Below, piece by piece: positions 8,006 through 16,292 of a DNA stretch of 35,392 nucleotides. The translations under genes were made by a program, and so were the position numbers. The notes below the pieces were generated by a model, which ran no database searches, had not been told where the DNA came from, and saw only the letters and a list, made by a program, of their open reading frames with translations. Origin of the DNA: Methyloceanibacter sp. (lineage in GTDB: Bacteria > Pseudomonadota > Alphaproteobacteria > Rhizobiales > Methyloligellaceae); contig JASJEH010000031.1 of assembly GCA_030064755.1 (NCBI GenBank), positions 1 through 35,392 on the forward strand. The letters run 5' to 3'. The first letter of the stretch is position 1, and every line of letters starts with the position of its first letter.

Positions 8006-9144
8006 GCGGCGCTCATGAATGCGCGCAAGGCATCGAGTGCCACCGCGTTTTCGGCCTCTGTGCCGATGGTCATACGCAGCGCGTTGGGAAACCCATATTC
8101 TTCCACGCGGCGTAAGATGATCCGGCGCTGATGGAGGAACGCGTCGGCTTCGGCGGCTGTGCGGCCGGGTGCGTCTGGAAAATGCACCAGCAGAAAGTTT
8201 GCTGCGCTCGGCGTCGCCGTTAGGCCAAGCCGTTCGAGCTCTGCGGCCGTTCGGCCGAGCCACGCCTCATTGTGCGCAATCGCCGCTTCCACATGCGCGC
8301 GGTCCTGGACTGCGGCGACACCGGCCGCGATCGAGGGACCCGTCACGTTGAAGGGCCCGCGGATTCGGTTCAGCGTATCGGCGATGGCGTCCGGGCAGTA
8401 GGCCCAGCCAAGCCGCAAGGCCGCAAGACCGTGGATCTTGGAGAAGGTCCGCGTCATGACGACATTGTCGTGCGTAGCAGCGAGCGTGGCGCCGGCTTCG
8501 TAATCGTTCGCCAGAACATACTCCGCATAGGCCGCATCCAGCACGAGTAGCACGTGTTTCGGCAGCCCCGCGTGCAGGCGCCGTACTTCGGCGAAGGGAA
8601 GGTAGGTCCCCGTCGGATTGTTGGGATTAGCCAGGAACACCATCCGTGTGGCTGGGGTCACTCGTGCAAGGATCGCGTCCACATCCGCTGTGCGGTTGGT
8701 CTCAGGCGCGACAACGGGCGTTGCTCCCTGGGCCAGGATCGCGATCTTGTAGACCAAAAAGCCATGCTCGGTGTAGATGGCCTCGTCGCCCGGGCCCAGA
8801 TAGGCCATCGCCAGCAGGTTCAGCAATTCGTCGGAGCCGGTCCCGCAAACGATGCACGCCGCATCGAGGTTGTGCTCAGCCGCCAGCGCTTCGCGCAAGA
8901 GCCTCGCCGACCCATCTGGATAGCGGGCGAGCTTGGCCGCTTCGCCATGGAAGGCCTCGATCGCCTTTGGGCTCGGTCCGAGCGGCGTCTCGTTGGACGA
9001 GAGCTTCACAATCGGACCGGCGCCAGGCAGCGCGCTCTTACCGGGCACATAGGCCGCGATTTGGAGAATGCCCGGCCGAGGCGTGGGGCCATGGCTTGCC
9101 GTTCTGGCGGCGATCGTTTTGGCAGCCATCTGCTCGGCAGCCAT
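8002..9144 (-). CDS. hisC: Histidinol-phosphate / aromatic aminotransferase
   Basis: This 380-residue fold-type-I PLP enzyme interconverts histidinol phosphate and imidazole acetol phosphate. Motifs are [15 protein letters not shown] near the N-terminus, GTGSDELL for phosphate binding, [20 protein letters not shown] and the PLP lysine, Lys236, in [16 protein letters not shown]. The C-terminal arginine region reads [11 protein letters not shown]. Because it is coupled to tyrA and not to other his genes, it may serve mainly or also as the aromatic aminotransferase, as in the Zymomonas hisHb-tyrC pair. ATG 9144 has a good ribosome binding site, AAGGAG, 9 bases upstream. The leader contains a 7-bp hairpin. 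Confidence 0.92.
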   Translation of the reverse strand: MAAEQMAAKTIAARTASHGPTPRPGILQIAAYVPGKSALPGAGPIVKLSSNETPLGPSPKAIEAFHGEAAKLARYPDGSARLLREALAAEHNLDAACIVCGTGSDELLNLLAMAYLGPGDEAIYTEHGFLVYKIAILAQGATPVVAPETNRTADVDAILARVTPATRMVFLANPNNPTGTYLPFAEVRRLHAGLPKHVLLVLDAAYAEYVLANDYEAGATLAATHDNVVMTRTFSKIHGLAALRLGWAYCPDAIADTLNRIRGPFNVTGPSIAAGVAAVQDRAHVEAAIAHNEAWLGRTAAELERLGLTATPSAANFLLVHFPDAPGRTAAEADAFLHQRRIILRRVEEYGFPNALRMTIGTEAENAVALDALRAFMSAA

Positions 9145-9170
9145 GAAATCTACTCCTTATTGGGGCCTCA

Positions 9171-9188
9171 AAGCCCTGCAAAGGGCTT
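9171..9188. other. 7-bp perfect hairpin in the hisC leader
   Basis: AAGCCCT (9171-9177) and AGGGCTT (9182-9188) form a perfect stem with the four-base loop GCAA. It lies 26 bases upstream of the hisC start on the minus strand. It could be part of a 5' leader or a protein site; no leader peptide is evident. Confidence 0.4.
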
Positions 9189-9239
9189 CTCATACGGCTA
9201 TTTCTTAAGCCAAGGCAAAGAAAAGATTGACTCTAATGA

Positions 9240-9276
9240 GGTCATCACTGACCCGGCATTGTATAATTCCAGGTCA
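9240..9276 (+). promoter_or_regulatory. Candidate metX control region: GGTCA inverted repeat and a TATAAT box
   Basis: GGTCA-TCAC-TGACC (9240-9253) is a perfect inverted repeat. It lies just upstream of TATAAT (9262-9267), where a -35 element would be expected, and a further GGTCA occurs at 9272-9276. There is no good -35 hexamer at 17 bases (AGGTCA there), which fits an activator-dependent promoter. The -10 box is about 80 bases before metX. The remaining hisC-metX spacer shows no match to a known riboswitch. Confidence 0.35.
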
Positions 9277-9346
9277 CATTGTCAGGATCCGCGCTCGGCC
9301 TGCGTCGCGGGCGCGCAAGAACTGTTCTGTATAGGCCATTACGACG

Positions 9347-10549
9347 ATGAACGAGACCCCGGGAGCGGACAGCTTCGCCGAACTCAAACGGCGGCAGCAG
9401 GTGACCGATCCCCACAGCGAAGTGGTGCATTTCCCGGCGAGTGAGGGCCTCTCACTCGATAGCGGCGCCGTGCTCGCGCCCTTCTCGGTCGCCTACAAGA
9501 CCTATGGGACGCTGAATGCGGACAAGTCGAACCTTGTTCTCGTCTGCCATGCGCTGACCGGTGATCAGCACGTCGCCAATCCACATCCTGTTACAGGAAA
9601 ACCCGGTTGGTGGGAAACAATGGTTGGGCCGGGTAAGCCGATCGACACGGACCGCTATTTCGTCCTGTGCCCCAACGTTATTGGTGGGTGTATGGGCTCG
9701 ACCGGACCAAGCTCCATGAACCCCGAAACGGGCCGTCCTTATGGACCCGATTTTCCTGTGATCACGCTGCGCGACATGGTCCGGGCTCAGGCCCGTCTCC
9801 TGGATCATCTGGGTGTTGACCAGGTGTTGAGTGTGATCGGCGGCTCCATGGGCGGCATGCAGGTGCTGGAATGGGCCGCAACCTACAAGGAGCGCGTGTT
9901 TTCCGCGATCCCGATTGCGTGCGCGGCGCGCCATTCTTCGCAGAACATCGCATTCCACGAGGTGGGCCGTCAGGCGGTGATGGCCGACCCTGATTGGTGC
10001 GGGGGCCACTACCACCAAGAAGGCAAGAGCCCGCGCAAGGGACTGGCCGTGGCACGCATGGCTGCGCACATCACGTATTTGTCGGACCGCGCACTGCATA
10101 CGAAGTTCGGCCGTAACTTGCAGGACCGAGAAGAGGTCACGTTTGGGTTCGATGCCGACTTCCAGGTGGAGAGCTATCTGCGTCATCAAGGGATGAGTTT
10201 CGTCGACCGGTTTGACGCAAACTCCTATCTCTACATCACCCGGGCTATGGACTATTTCGACATCGCCGCCGACCATGGCGGCGTGCTTGCCAACGCGTTC
10301 GCGGGGACAAAGACCCGATTCTGCCTGATCTCTTTCACCTCGGACTGGTTATTTCCGACAAAGGAGAGTCGCGAGGTCGTGCATGCGCTCAACGCCGTGG
10401 CGGCGAATGTCAGTTTTGTCGAGATCGATTCGAACAAGGGCCACGACGCATTTCTGCTGCATGAACCCGAGCTGTTTGACACGGTACGCGGGTTCCTGAG
10501 CGCCGCCGCCCGTCAACGCGGACTCGACGAAACCGCCACCGGGGCCTGA
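9347..10549 (+). CDS. metX: Homoserine O-acetyltransferase (or succinyltransferase), MetX type
   Basis: MetX activates homoserine for methionine synthesis by acylating its hydroxyl. The 400-residue protein is an alpha/beta hydrolase. It shows the family block [13 protein letters not shown], the [14 protein letters not shown] loop, the nucleophile elbow GGSMGGMQ with Ser167, the acid Asp333 in FTSDWLFP and the base His366 in NKGHDAFLL. It starts at ATG 9347 without a strong ribosome binding site. MetW follows after two bases; the metX-metW pair is typical of alpha- and betaproteobacteria. Some MetX proteins are actually succinyltransferases, and I cannot settle the acyl donor by eye. Confidence 0.93.
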   Translation: MNETPGADSFAELKRRQQVTDPHSEVVHFPASEGLSLDSGAVLAPFSVAYKTYGTLNADKSNLVLVCHALTGDQHVANPHPVTGKPGWWETMVGPGKPIDTDRYFVLCPNVIGGCMGSTGPSSMNPETGRPYGPDFPVITLRDMVRAQARLLDHLGVDQVLSVIGGSMGGMQVLEWAATYKERVFSAIPIACAARHSSQNIAFHEVGRQAVMADPDWCGGHYHQEGKSPRKGLAVARMAAHITYLSDRALHTKFGRNLQDREEVTFGFDADFQVESYLRHQGMSFVDRFDANSYLYITRAMDYFDIAADHGGVLANAFAGTKTRFCLISFTSDWLFPTKESREVVHALNAVAANVSFVEIDSNKGHDAFLLHEPELFDTVRGFLSAAARQRGLDETATGA

Positions 10550-10551
10550 GA

Positions 10552-11190
10552 ATGGATGCGCCCGTCCCACCGCCTGACGTGAAAACCACAGACACGTCGC
10601 GCGTCGACCTTCTGCTCATTGCGGAGATGGTTGCGCCGGGCTCGCGGGTGCTCGATATTGGCTGCGGCGATGGCACACTGCTGCGGATTCTCTCTGAGAA
10701 GCATGGTGTCGACGGTCGTGGCATCGAGCTCAGCCAGGCGGGCGTGAACCAGTGCGTGGCGCAAGGGCTTTCCGTTATCCAAGGCGATGCGGACACGGAC
10801 CTTGTCCACTATCCGGACGCGGCCTTCGACTACGCGATCCTCTCGCGGACAATCCAGGCGACGCGCAACCCGCGGCACGTGCTTGAGCAGCTCTTGCGGA
10901 TTGGCAAGCGCGTCGTGGTGTCTTTTCCGAATTTCGGCCATTGGCGGGTGCGTGCCCAGCTTATGTTTGGTGGCCGTATGCCCCAAACCGATAACCTGCC
11001 GGAGAGCTGGTACAACACGCCCAACATCCATCTGTGTACGATCAAGGACTTTTTGGCCTTGTGTAAGGACATGGGCGCAAAGGTTGAGCGCGGCGTCTCG
11101 CTCAATGCCTACGGCACGAAGCTCATGTCAATGCCACTAGCGGCGCAGAATCTCTTCGGTGAGCAAGCCGTCTTCTTGCTGTCCCGTTAG
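10552..11190 (+). CDS. metW: Methionine biosynthesis protein MetW
   Basis: This 212-residue protein is a class I SAM-dependent methyltransferase fold. The SAM motif LDIGCGDGTLL is at about residues 37-47. It is followed by GRGIELSQAGV and then by the MetW-specific segments RTIQATRNPRHVLEQLLRIGKRVVVSFPNFGHWRVR and LPESWYNTPNIHLCTIKDF. MetW is required together with MetX for efficient homoserine acylation in several proteobacteria, where it forms a complex with MetX. It starts two bases after the metX stop, so the two are one operon. Its last 54 bases overlap the 3' end of the convergent methyltransferase-like gene. Confidence 0.93.
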   Translation: MDAPVPPPDVKTTDTSRVDLLLIAEMVAPGSRVLDIGCGDGTLLRILSEKHGVDGRGIELSQAGVNQCVAQGLSVIQGDADTDLVHYPDAAFDYAILSRTIQATRNPRHVLEQLLRIGKRVVVSFPNFGHWRVRAQLMFGGRMPQTDNLPESWYNTPNIHLCTIKDFLALCKDMGAKVERGVSLNAYGTKLMSMPLAAQNLFGEQAVFLLSR

Positions 11191-11937
11191 CGCTCCTCCC
11201 GCAAGACGCGGAGTTACCGCGCCGGCGGGTACGGGGATCACGCGCCGCCGCATGCTGCGGGCCGGTTCTCGCGCCAGTGCTCCCGCATAGACCTGTTTCG
11301 TGGCTTCCACCAGGATAACGCCCGAGAAGGCGGGCCAGAGAAGATCACCAAGCCGTTCCCAGAAGTCAGGCCATCGCGTCAGCACGCGCCAATCGAAGGG
11401 CGGCAGATGCAGGACATAGTGCCAGCTCTCGGGCTGGAACATGGCGTCCTTCAGAAGCTGGGTTAGCTGACTGCGGCTAAAGGGGCTGCCATAGCCGAAC
11501 GGTGTGGAGTCCATGCGGGCCCAGAGTCCGCGCCGGTTGGGCACCGCGACCAAAATGCGGCCGTTTGGGGCCAGAACGCGCCAAATCTCCCGAAGGAGCG
11601 CGTGCGGATGCTCCGACCATTCGAGCATATGAACGACCAGCACCCGGTCGGCCGATTCGTCGTCCAACGGGAGGTCTGTTTCGTCCACGAGGGCCGTGTG
11701 GGAGGAAGCCCTTTCTGGCCATGGAAGCGCTCCCAAGCGGACGGGCGCAAGAGCGCCGGTGCACAAGGCCTGCGCCCGGAACTCGGCGAGGTAGGGCGTG
11801 GCGTAGCCGAGGCCAAAGACGCGCAAGCCTGCAACGTCGGGCCAGTAGCGCCGGAATCGGGGGCGCAGCAGCCGGCGCACCATCAGCCCGATCCGGCGCG
11901 CGTAGAAGTTCCGAAGGTCGATCGCGTCGAGATGCAT
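11137..11937 (-). CDS. SAM-methyltransferase-like protein with a weak SAM motif
   Basis: This 266-residue protein matches the class I methyltransferase (methyltransferase_11) pattern. A SAM-binding strand at about residue 37 reads LRVFGLGYATPYL, lacking the usual acidic DxGxGxG form. LPLDDESADRVLVVHMLEWSEHPHALLREIWRVLAPNGRILVAVPNRRGLWARMDSTPFGYG follows as motifs III-V. Relatives commonly sit divergent from gloB in Hyphomicrobiales and are annotated only as methyltransferases; the substrate is unknown. The C-terminal tail is basic and proline-rich. The 3' end overlaps metW on the other strand by 54 bases. The start, ATG 11937, faces gloB across a 130-base spacer that must hold both promoters. 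Confidence 0.8.
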   Translation of the reverse strand: MHLDAIDLRNFYARRIGLMVRRLLRPRFRRYWPDVAGLRVFGLGYATPYLAEFRAQALCTGALAPVRLGALPWPERASSHTALVDETDLPLDDESADRVLVVHMLEWSEHPHALLREIWRVLAPNGRILVAVPNRRGLWARMDSTPFGYGSPFSRSQLTQLLKDAMFQPESWHYVLHLPPFDWRVLTRWPDFWERLGDLLWPAFSGVILVEATKQVYAGALAREPARSMRRRVIPVPAGAVTPRLAGGALTGQQEDGLLTEEILRR

Positions 11938-12067
11938 GGCTCCAGTCTACCTCAAGCGCCACTAGAGGTGGTTCGCGTTGGGGGCGGTTTCAATCGCCGA
12001 TGTGGCGGAGTAGGGTCCCGGGGCAAAACGACCGGGCGCCAATCAACGCATTTTCGAAGAGAACCCT

Positions 12068-12838
12068 ATGGCAAAGCTTGAGATTTTCCAGTTCCCGACT
12101 CGCGCAGACAATTACGGGGTGCTCCTTCACGACCCCGAAACAGGCGCCACCGCCGCGATCGATGCGCCTGAGGCTGGGCCAATTCAGGCTGCGTTGGCGG
12201 AGAAGGGCTGGCGGCTCACCGACATCCTTGTGACCCATCACCATGGCGACCACACCGCGGGTATCGGGGCTCTAAAGAACAAGTACGGCTGCACGGTCTA
12301 TGGGCCGGCCCGGGAGGCCGGGCTCATCCAGGGACTGGATGTGGAGGTCAAGGAGGGCGATACGGTCTCTGTCGGCCACGCGGACGCTACGGTCCTCGAC
12401 ACGGCGGGTCATACGCGCGGTCACGTCAGCTACTATTTTCCGGATGAGGGCGTGGTCTTTGTCGGTGACACGTTGTTCTCGGTGGGCTGCGGCAAGCTTC
12501 TCGAAGGGGACGCGGCCACCATGTGGCGGTCCTTATCGAAGCTTGCGGCTCTGCCGCCGGAAACGGCGGTGTATTGCGGCCACGAGTACACCGGCGCCAA
12601 TTGCCGGTTCGCGCTGACCATCGAGCCGGAGAATGAGGCCTTGCAGGCCCGGGCGGCGCAAGTGGCCGAGAACGACGCCAAGGGGCTTCCGTCCCTGCCA
12701 ACCACAATCGGCCTTGAGCTTGCGACGAATCCATTCCTGCGGGCCTCAAGCCCACAGATCCAAGCGCGCCTTGGTTTGGAGGGGCAAGCGCTTGAGGATG
12801 TCTTTGGCGAGGTCCGGCGGCGCAAGGACCGGTTCTAG
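12068..12838 (+). CDS. gloB: Hydroxyacylglutathione hydrolase (glyoxalase II)
   Basis: GloB hydrolyses S-D-lactoylglutathione to D-lactate and glutathione, completing methylglyoxal detoxification. The 256-residue protein has the metallo-beta-lactamase fold with the metal motif THHHGDH (residues 56-62). Further metal-ligand regions are DTAGHTRGHVSYYF, FVGDTLFSVGCGKLLEG and YCGHEYTGANCRFA. The C-terminal helical substrate domain ends in EVRRRKDRF, as in family members. The start has a weak AAGAGAA site upstream. The stop TAG overlaps the GTG start of the cupin gene, so the two are probably co-translated. Confidence 0.94.
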   Translation: MAKLEIFQFPTRADNYGVLLHDPETGATAAIDAPEAGPIQAALAEKGWRLTDILVTHHHGDHTAGIGALKNKYGCTVYGPAREAGLIQGLDVEVKEGDTVSVGHADATVLDTAGHTRGHVSYYFPDEGVVFVGDTLFSVGCGKLLEGDAATMWRSLSKLAALPPETAVYCGHEYTGANCRFALTIEPENEALQARAAQVAENDAKGLPSLPTTIGLELATNPFLRASSPQIQARLGLEGQALEDVFGEVRRRKDRF

Positions 12839-13287
12839 TGGCTCCCAGCGGCAGCGGCGCGCCGATGCGAAGCGCCGAAGAGGTCATCGCCCATCTCGCC
12901 CTGGAGCGGCATCCAGAGGGAGGCTGGTATCGGGAGACGTTTCGGGACGAAGCCGGCGCGGACGGCCGAGCCCATTCGACGGCGATTTTGTTTCTCCTGC
13001 CAGACGGCGAGGAGTCTCGCTGGCACAGGGTCGATGCGGTTGAGACTTGGCACTGGTATGCGGGCGCCCCGTTGCTGCTGAAGGTGGCAGACGGCGCGGG
13101 CGGCGACGTGCAGGCGTTTACGCTCGGATCGGATTTGTTTGCCGGGGAGCATCCCCAGGCGATGGTGCCGGCCAATGCCTGGCAGAGCGCACGAAGTCTC
13201 GGGGCCTGGACGCTCGTTGGCTGCACCGTGGCGCCCGGGTTTTTGTTCGAGCGTTTCGAACTCGCCCCACAAGGCTGGGAGCCATGA
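12838..13287 (+). CDS. DUF985 cupin-family protein
   Basis: This 149-residue protein has the single-domain cupin pattern of the DUF985 family. It shows HPEGGWYRETFRDE at the N-terminus, STAILFLLPDGEESRWHRVDAVETWHWYAGAPL (cupin motif 1 with histidines) and QAMVPANAWQSARSLGAWTLVGCTVAPGFLFERFELA (motif 2). The family folds like a small sugar-binding cupin, but no general function is known. GTG 12838 overlaps the gloB stop by one base and has AAGGA 9 bases upstream, which favours this start. ATG 12865 is the alternative and matches the usual start of the domain. Coupling with gloB hints at a role linked to carbonyl or metabolite repair, but that is inference. Confidence 0.82.
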   Translation: MAPSGSGAPMRSAEEVIAHLALERHPEGGWYRETFRDEAGADGRAHSTAILFLLPDGEESRWHRVDAVETWHWYAGAPLLLKVADGAGGDVQAFTLGSDLFAGEHPQAMVPANAWQSARSLGAWTLVGCTVAPGFLFERFELAPQGWEP

Positions 13288-13363
13288 CACTTGTTGTGTC
13301 CTAGGCTCGAAGCACTTGCGGGGCGTAAAGCTTGATGGCGGTGTCGCCTAGATCGCGATGCGC

Positions 13364-14086
13364 TTAGTCCGCGAGCTGACCGCCATTGATGCTGATCGTC
13401 GTGCCCGTGATCCAGGCGGCTTCGTCGGCGGCGAGGAAGACGACACAGCGAGCCACTTCGTCGGCCTCGCCGAGCCGGCCCACGGGGATCTGTCCCACGA
13501 TAGCTTCCATGACTTTCTCCGAGACGCCCGAGAGAAGCTCCGTGGCTACATAGCCTGGCGCGATGGCGTTGGCGGTGATCCCTTTGCGGGCGCCTTCCAA
13601 CGCGACGGCGCGCGTGAAGCCGATCACGCCGGCCTTCGCGGCGCAGTAGTTGGACAGGCCGAGCATGCCCTGCTGGCCGTTGATCGAGGAGATCGAGATA
13701 ACGCGGCCGAACTTGCGGTCGCGCATACCGTTGATGACCTGCCGAGTCACATTGAACACGGAGTCCAGATTGGTGCGCATGACCTGGGACCACTGCTCAG
13801 CGGTCATCTTGTTCAGCATCGCATCGCGGGAGATACCGGCATTGTTCACCAGCACTTCAACGGGGCCGACCTCGGCCTCGACGGCGGCGACGCCTTTCTC
13901 GCAGGCTTCATAGTCGCCCACGTCCCATTTGAAGACCGAACAGCCCGTTTCGGCTTTGAATGCGTTTGCGGCTTCGTCGTTGCCGGCGTAGCTGGCGGCG
14001 ACGGTATAGCCCGCGTCCTTGAGTGCCTTACTGCACGCGGCGCCAATACCACGCGTACCACCAGTGACCAGTGCCACCCTTCCCAT
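13364..14086 (-). CDS. phaB: Acetoacetyl-CoA reductase
   Basis: PhaB reduces acetoacetyl-CoA with NADPH to (R)-3-hydroxybutyryl-CoA for polyhydroxybutyrate. This 240-residue short-chain dehydrogenase has TGGTRGIG (8-15), NNAG (81-84), the catalytic Ser134 in SISSINGQQG, Tyr147 and Lys151 in YCAAKAG, and the PhaB-typical GQxGLxNYCAAKAGxIGFTxAxA pattern. I chose ATG 14086 because GGAGG lies just upstream with a short spacer; an ATG 12 bases further upstream would put that site inside the gene. It lies 110 bases downstream of phaA in the same orientation. A 7-bp GC-rich inverted repeat in between may affect relative expression. Confidence 0.95.
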   Translation of the reverse strand: MGRVALVTGGTRGIGAACSKALKDAGYTVAASYAGNDEAANAFKAETGCSVFKWDVGDYEACEKGVAAVEAEVGPVEVLVNNAGISRDAMLNKMTAEQWSQVMRTNLDSVFNVTRQVINGMRDRKFGRVISISSINGQQGMLGLSNYCAAKAGVIGFTRAVALEGARKGITANAIAPGYVATELLSGVSEKVMEAIVGQIPVGRLGEADEVARCVVFLAADEAAWITGTTISINGGQLAD

Positions 14087-14139
14087 AGTTTCCTCCATTG
14101 GAGCGCTTATGCGCCTGTTTGTTTAACTGCCAAACCGAC

Positions 14140-14165
14140 TGTGGGGCAGCCTAAGCCACCCCACA
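14140..14165. other. Inverted repeat between phaA and phaB
   Basis: TGTGGGG (14140-14146) and CCCCACA (14159-14165) form a 7-bp GC-rich stem with a 12-base loop inside the phaA-phaB spacer. No T-run follows on the minus strand, so it looks like an intercistronic processing or stabilising hairpin rather than a full terminator. Confidence 0.45.
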
Positions 14166-14196
14166 CGAATTCGTCTTAAAGCTCAAGAGCGATGAG

Positions 14197-15378
14197 CTAG
14201 TCGCGCTCAAGGCACATGGCGACGCCCATACCGCCACCGATGCACAGTGTCGCTAGACCTTTCTTGGCGTCGGCCTTCTGCATCTCGTGCAACAGCGTGA
14301 CCAGCACGCGGGTGCCTGACGCACCAATCGGGTGGCCGATGGCAATGGCGCCGCCATTGACGTTCACCTTGTCGGTGTTCCAGCCCATGTCCTTGTTCAC
14401 GGCCAGGGCTTGGGCGGCGAAGGCTTCGTTGGCCTCGACCAGGTCGAGGTCCGTCACCTTCCAGCCGGCCTTGTCCAGGGCCTTTCGGGAGGCCGGGATC
14501 GGACCTGTGCCCATGATCGAAGGATCGACACCGGCCACAGCCCAGGACGCGATACGCGCCAGAGGGGTGAGGCCGCGCTTCTTGGCTTCCTCTGCGCTCA
14601 TGAGGACGACAGCGGCTGCGCCGTCATTGATGCCCGACGCGTTGCCTGCGGTCACGGTGCCTTCCTTGTCGAAGGCGGGGCGCAACTTAGCCACGTTGTC
14701 GACGGTAGCGCCTTCGCGGATGTATTCGTCTTCATCCACGACCACATCGCCCTTGCGGGTCTTGATCGTCACGGCAGCGATTTCGTCTTTGAATTTGCCG
14801 CCCTTCTTCGCGGCTTCCGCCTTGTTCTGGGAGGCAACGGCAAAGTTGTCCTGCTCGTCGCGGGTCAATTGCCACTGTTTGGCGACATTCTCGGCGGTGT
14901 TGCCCATGTGGTAGCCGTTAAAGGCTTCCCAGAGGCCGTCCTTGATCATCGAGTCGATGAACTTGACGTCGCCCATCTTGTGGCCGTTGCGCAGGTTCGC
15001 AACATGGGGAGACATGCTCATGTTCTCTTGACCGCCCGCAACGACGACATCGGCATCGCCGAGCGCGATCTGCTGAGCGCCTAGCGCGACCGAGCGGAGG
15101 CCCGAACCGCAAACCTGATTAACGCCCCATGCGGTGGCTTCCTTGGGAACGCCCGCTGCCATGGCCGCCTGCCGCGCCGGGTTCTGACCCTGGCCGGCCG
15201 TGAGCACTTGACCCATAATCACTTCGTCTACGTCGTTCGCATCGACCCCGGCACGCTCCAGAGCGGCCCGGATGGCCGTCTCGCCTAGGGTATGCGCCGG
15301 AACGCTAGAAAGGGACCCGCCAAACGATCCAACGGGCGTCCGCGCCGCACTGACAATTACGATATCTGCGTCTTTCAT
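14197..15378 (-). CDS. phaA: Acetyl-CoA C-acetyltransferase (beta-ketothiolase)
   Basis: PhaA condenses two acetyl-CoA molecules to acetoacetyl-CoA, the first step of PHB synthesis. The 393-residue thiolase has the nucleophile Cys90 in [19 protein letters not shown], the NEAFAAQ block, the histidine in [10 protein letters not shown] and the C-terminal cysteine in LCIGGGMG. Length and motifs are standard for the biosynthetic thiolase. ATG 15378 has GGAGG a few bases upstream. It is first in a phaAB operon, with the regulator gene phaR divergent across a 227-base spacer. The PHB synthase gene phaC is not in this window. Confidence 0.95.
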   Translation of the reverse strand: MKDADIVIVSAARTPVGSFGGSLSSVPAHTLGETAIRAALERAGVDANDVDEVIMGQVLTAGQGQNPARQAAMAAGVPKEATAWGVNQVCGSGLRSVALGAQQIALGDADVVVAGGQENMSMSPHVANLRNGHKMGDVKFIDSMIKDGLWEAFNGYHMGNTAENVAKQWQLTRDEQDNFAVASQNKAEAAKKGGKFKDEIAAVTIKTRKGDVVVDEDEYIREGATVDNVAKLRPAFDKEGTVTAGNASGINDGAAAVVLMSAEEAKKRGLTPLARIASWAVAGVDPSIMGTGPIPASRKALDKAGWKVTDLDLVEANEAFAAQALAVNKDMGWNTDKVNVNGGAIAIGHPIGASGTRVLVTLLHEMQKADAKKGLATLCIGGGMGVAMCLERD

Positions 15379-15511
15379 ACTGTCCTCCCGACTGCAACTC
15401 GCCCACGGTCATACCGCAGCGCAACCCGGCTGGAAAGACAAACAAGGCCCTCAAATTAAGGCTCAGGTCAAAGTCCCTGGTGCGTGCTAGCCCTAACGTG
15501 GTACTTATTTT

Positions 15512-15521
15512 CGCACGTGCG
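15512..15521. promoter_or_regulatory. Palindrome CGCACGTGCG in the phaA-phaR divergent spacer
   Basis: A perfect 10-bp palindrome, CGCACGTGCG, sits between phaA (start 15378) and phaR (start 15606), flanked by an AT-rich stretch (ACTTATTTT). PhaR-type regulators bind TGC/GCA-containing sites and usually repress themselves, so this is a candidate operator. No test beyond inspection was possible. Confidence 0.35.
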
Positions 15522-15605
15522 GCATAGCGTCAACTACCAAAGGGGCTTTTGGAGCCCTTAGCGCCAACATGGGTGGCGCATTTGGGGTTAGGGAGAGAAC
15601 GACAC

Positions 15606-16232
15606 GTGGCTAGGGATGCGAACCAGGATAGCCGTCCGGTCATCATCAAAAAATACGCCAACCGGCGGCTCTACAACACCGATACCAGCACATATGTGAC
15701 GTTGGAGGACCTCGCCGAGATGGTGCGCGCGGAGCGCGACTTCGTGGTCTACGACGCGAAGACGGGCGAGGATCTGACTCACGCGGTGCTGACCCAGATC
15801 ATTGTTGAGCAAGAGAGTCGCGGCACCAATCTCCTGCCAATCGGCTTCTTACGCCAGCTTATTCGCTTCTATGGAGACGGCATGCAGATGCTGGTGCCGT
15901 CCTATCTCGAGTTCAGCCTCGACTCGCTTACAAAGCAACAGGAGCAGTACCGCCGGCGTTTTGCGGACACCTTCGGTACGGCGGCCTTCGACGCAGTGCA
16001 GGAACAGGTGCGCAAGAACTTCGAGACCTTCGAGAAGACGCTTGGCATGTTCACGCCATTCGGCGGAGATACGACTGTCGCGCGTGTGGAGGGAAAGGCC
16101 CCAGAAGCGGAGGGGAAGTCCCAAGAGAGCGATACGAAAACGGCTACCGAGCCGGGCGAGGACGATATCGATACGCTCAAAGCCGAGCTTCAGGCCATGC
16201 AAGAACGGCTGGAGAAACTGTCGCGCACCTAG
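15606..16232 (+). CDS. phaR: Polyhydroxyalkanoate synthesis regulator PhaR
   Basis: PhaR is a DNA-binding repressor that also senses PHB granules, controlling phasin and its own gene. The 208-residue protein opens with the hallmark PHB_acc_N block IIKKYANRRLYNTDTSTYVTLEDLAEMVR (about 13-41). It continues through VYDAKTGEDLTHAVLTQIIVEQES and the PHB_acc domain with LLPIGFLRQLIRFYGDGMQMLVPSYLE. It ends in an acidic linker and a short coiled coil (DIDTLKAELQAMQERLEKL). I chose GTG 15606, with GGGAGAG upstream; a more distant in-frame start at 15549 would add an unconserved leader. It is divergent from phaAB, as often in Hyphomicrobiales. Confidence 0.93.
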   Translation: MARDANQDSRPVIIKKYANRRLYNTDTSTYVTLEDLAEMVRAERDFVVYDAKTGEDLTHAVLTQIIVEQESRGTNLLPIGFLRQLIRFYGDGMQMLVPSYLEFSLDSLTKQQEQYRRRFADTFGTAAFDAVQEQVRKNFETFEKTLGMFTPFGGDTTVARVEGKAPEAEGKSQESDTKTATEPGEDDIDTLKAELQAMQERLEKLSRT

Positions 16233-16292
16233 CGCGCTGCCCTTCTTAAGGCGTCGTGATTAGAGACATCAATAGGCGCTGGGCCGCTGAGC

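Noticed and set aside
9227-9267. TTGACT and TATAAT read as one promoter before metX
   Set aside because: The two boxes are 29 bases apart, far from the 16-18 needed.
9145-9346. Possible SAM-II or other SAM riboswitch before metX
   Set aside because: Hyphomicrobiales often have one here, but I find neither the UGAUUU nor the GCUAAA-type conserved segments or the pseudoknot arms.
8554-9444. Long open frame opposite hisC
   Set aside because: Mirror of the hisC coding strand with GC-codon bias; no recognisable domain; hisC is certain.
13358-14179. Long open frame opposite phaB
   Set aside because: Same reason: phaB motifs are unambiguous and the opposite frame has none.
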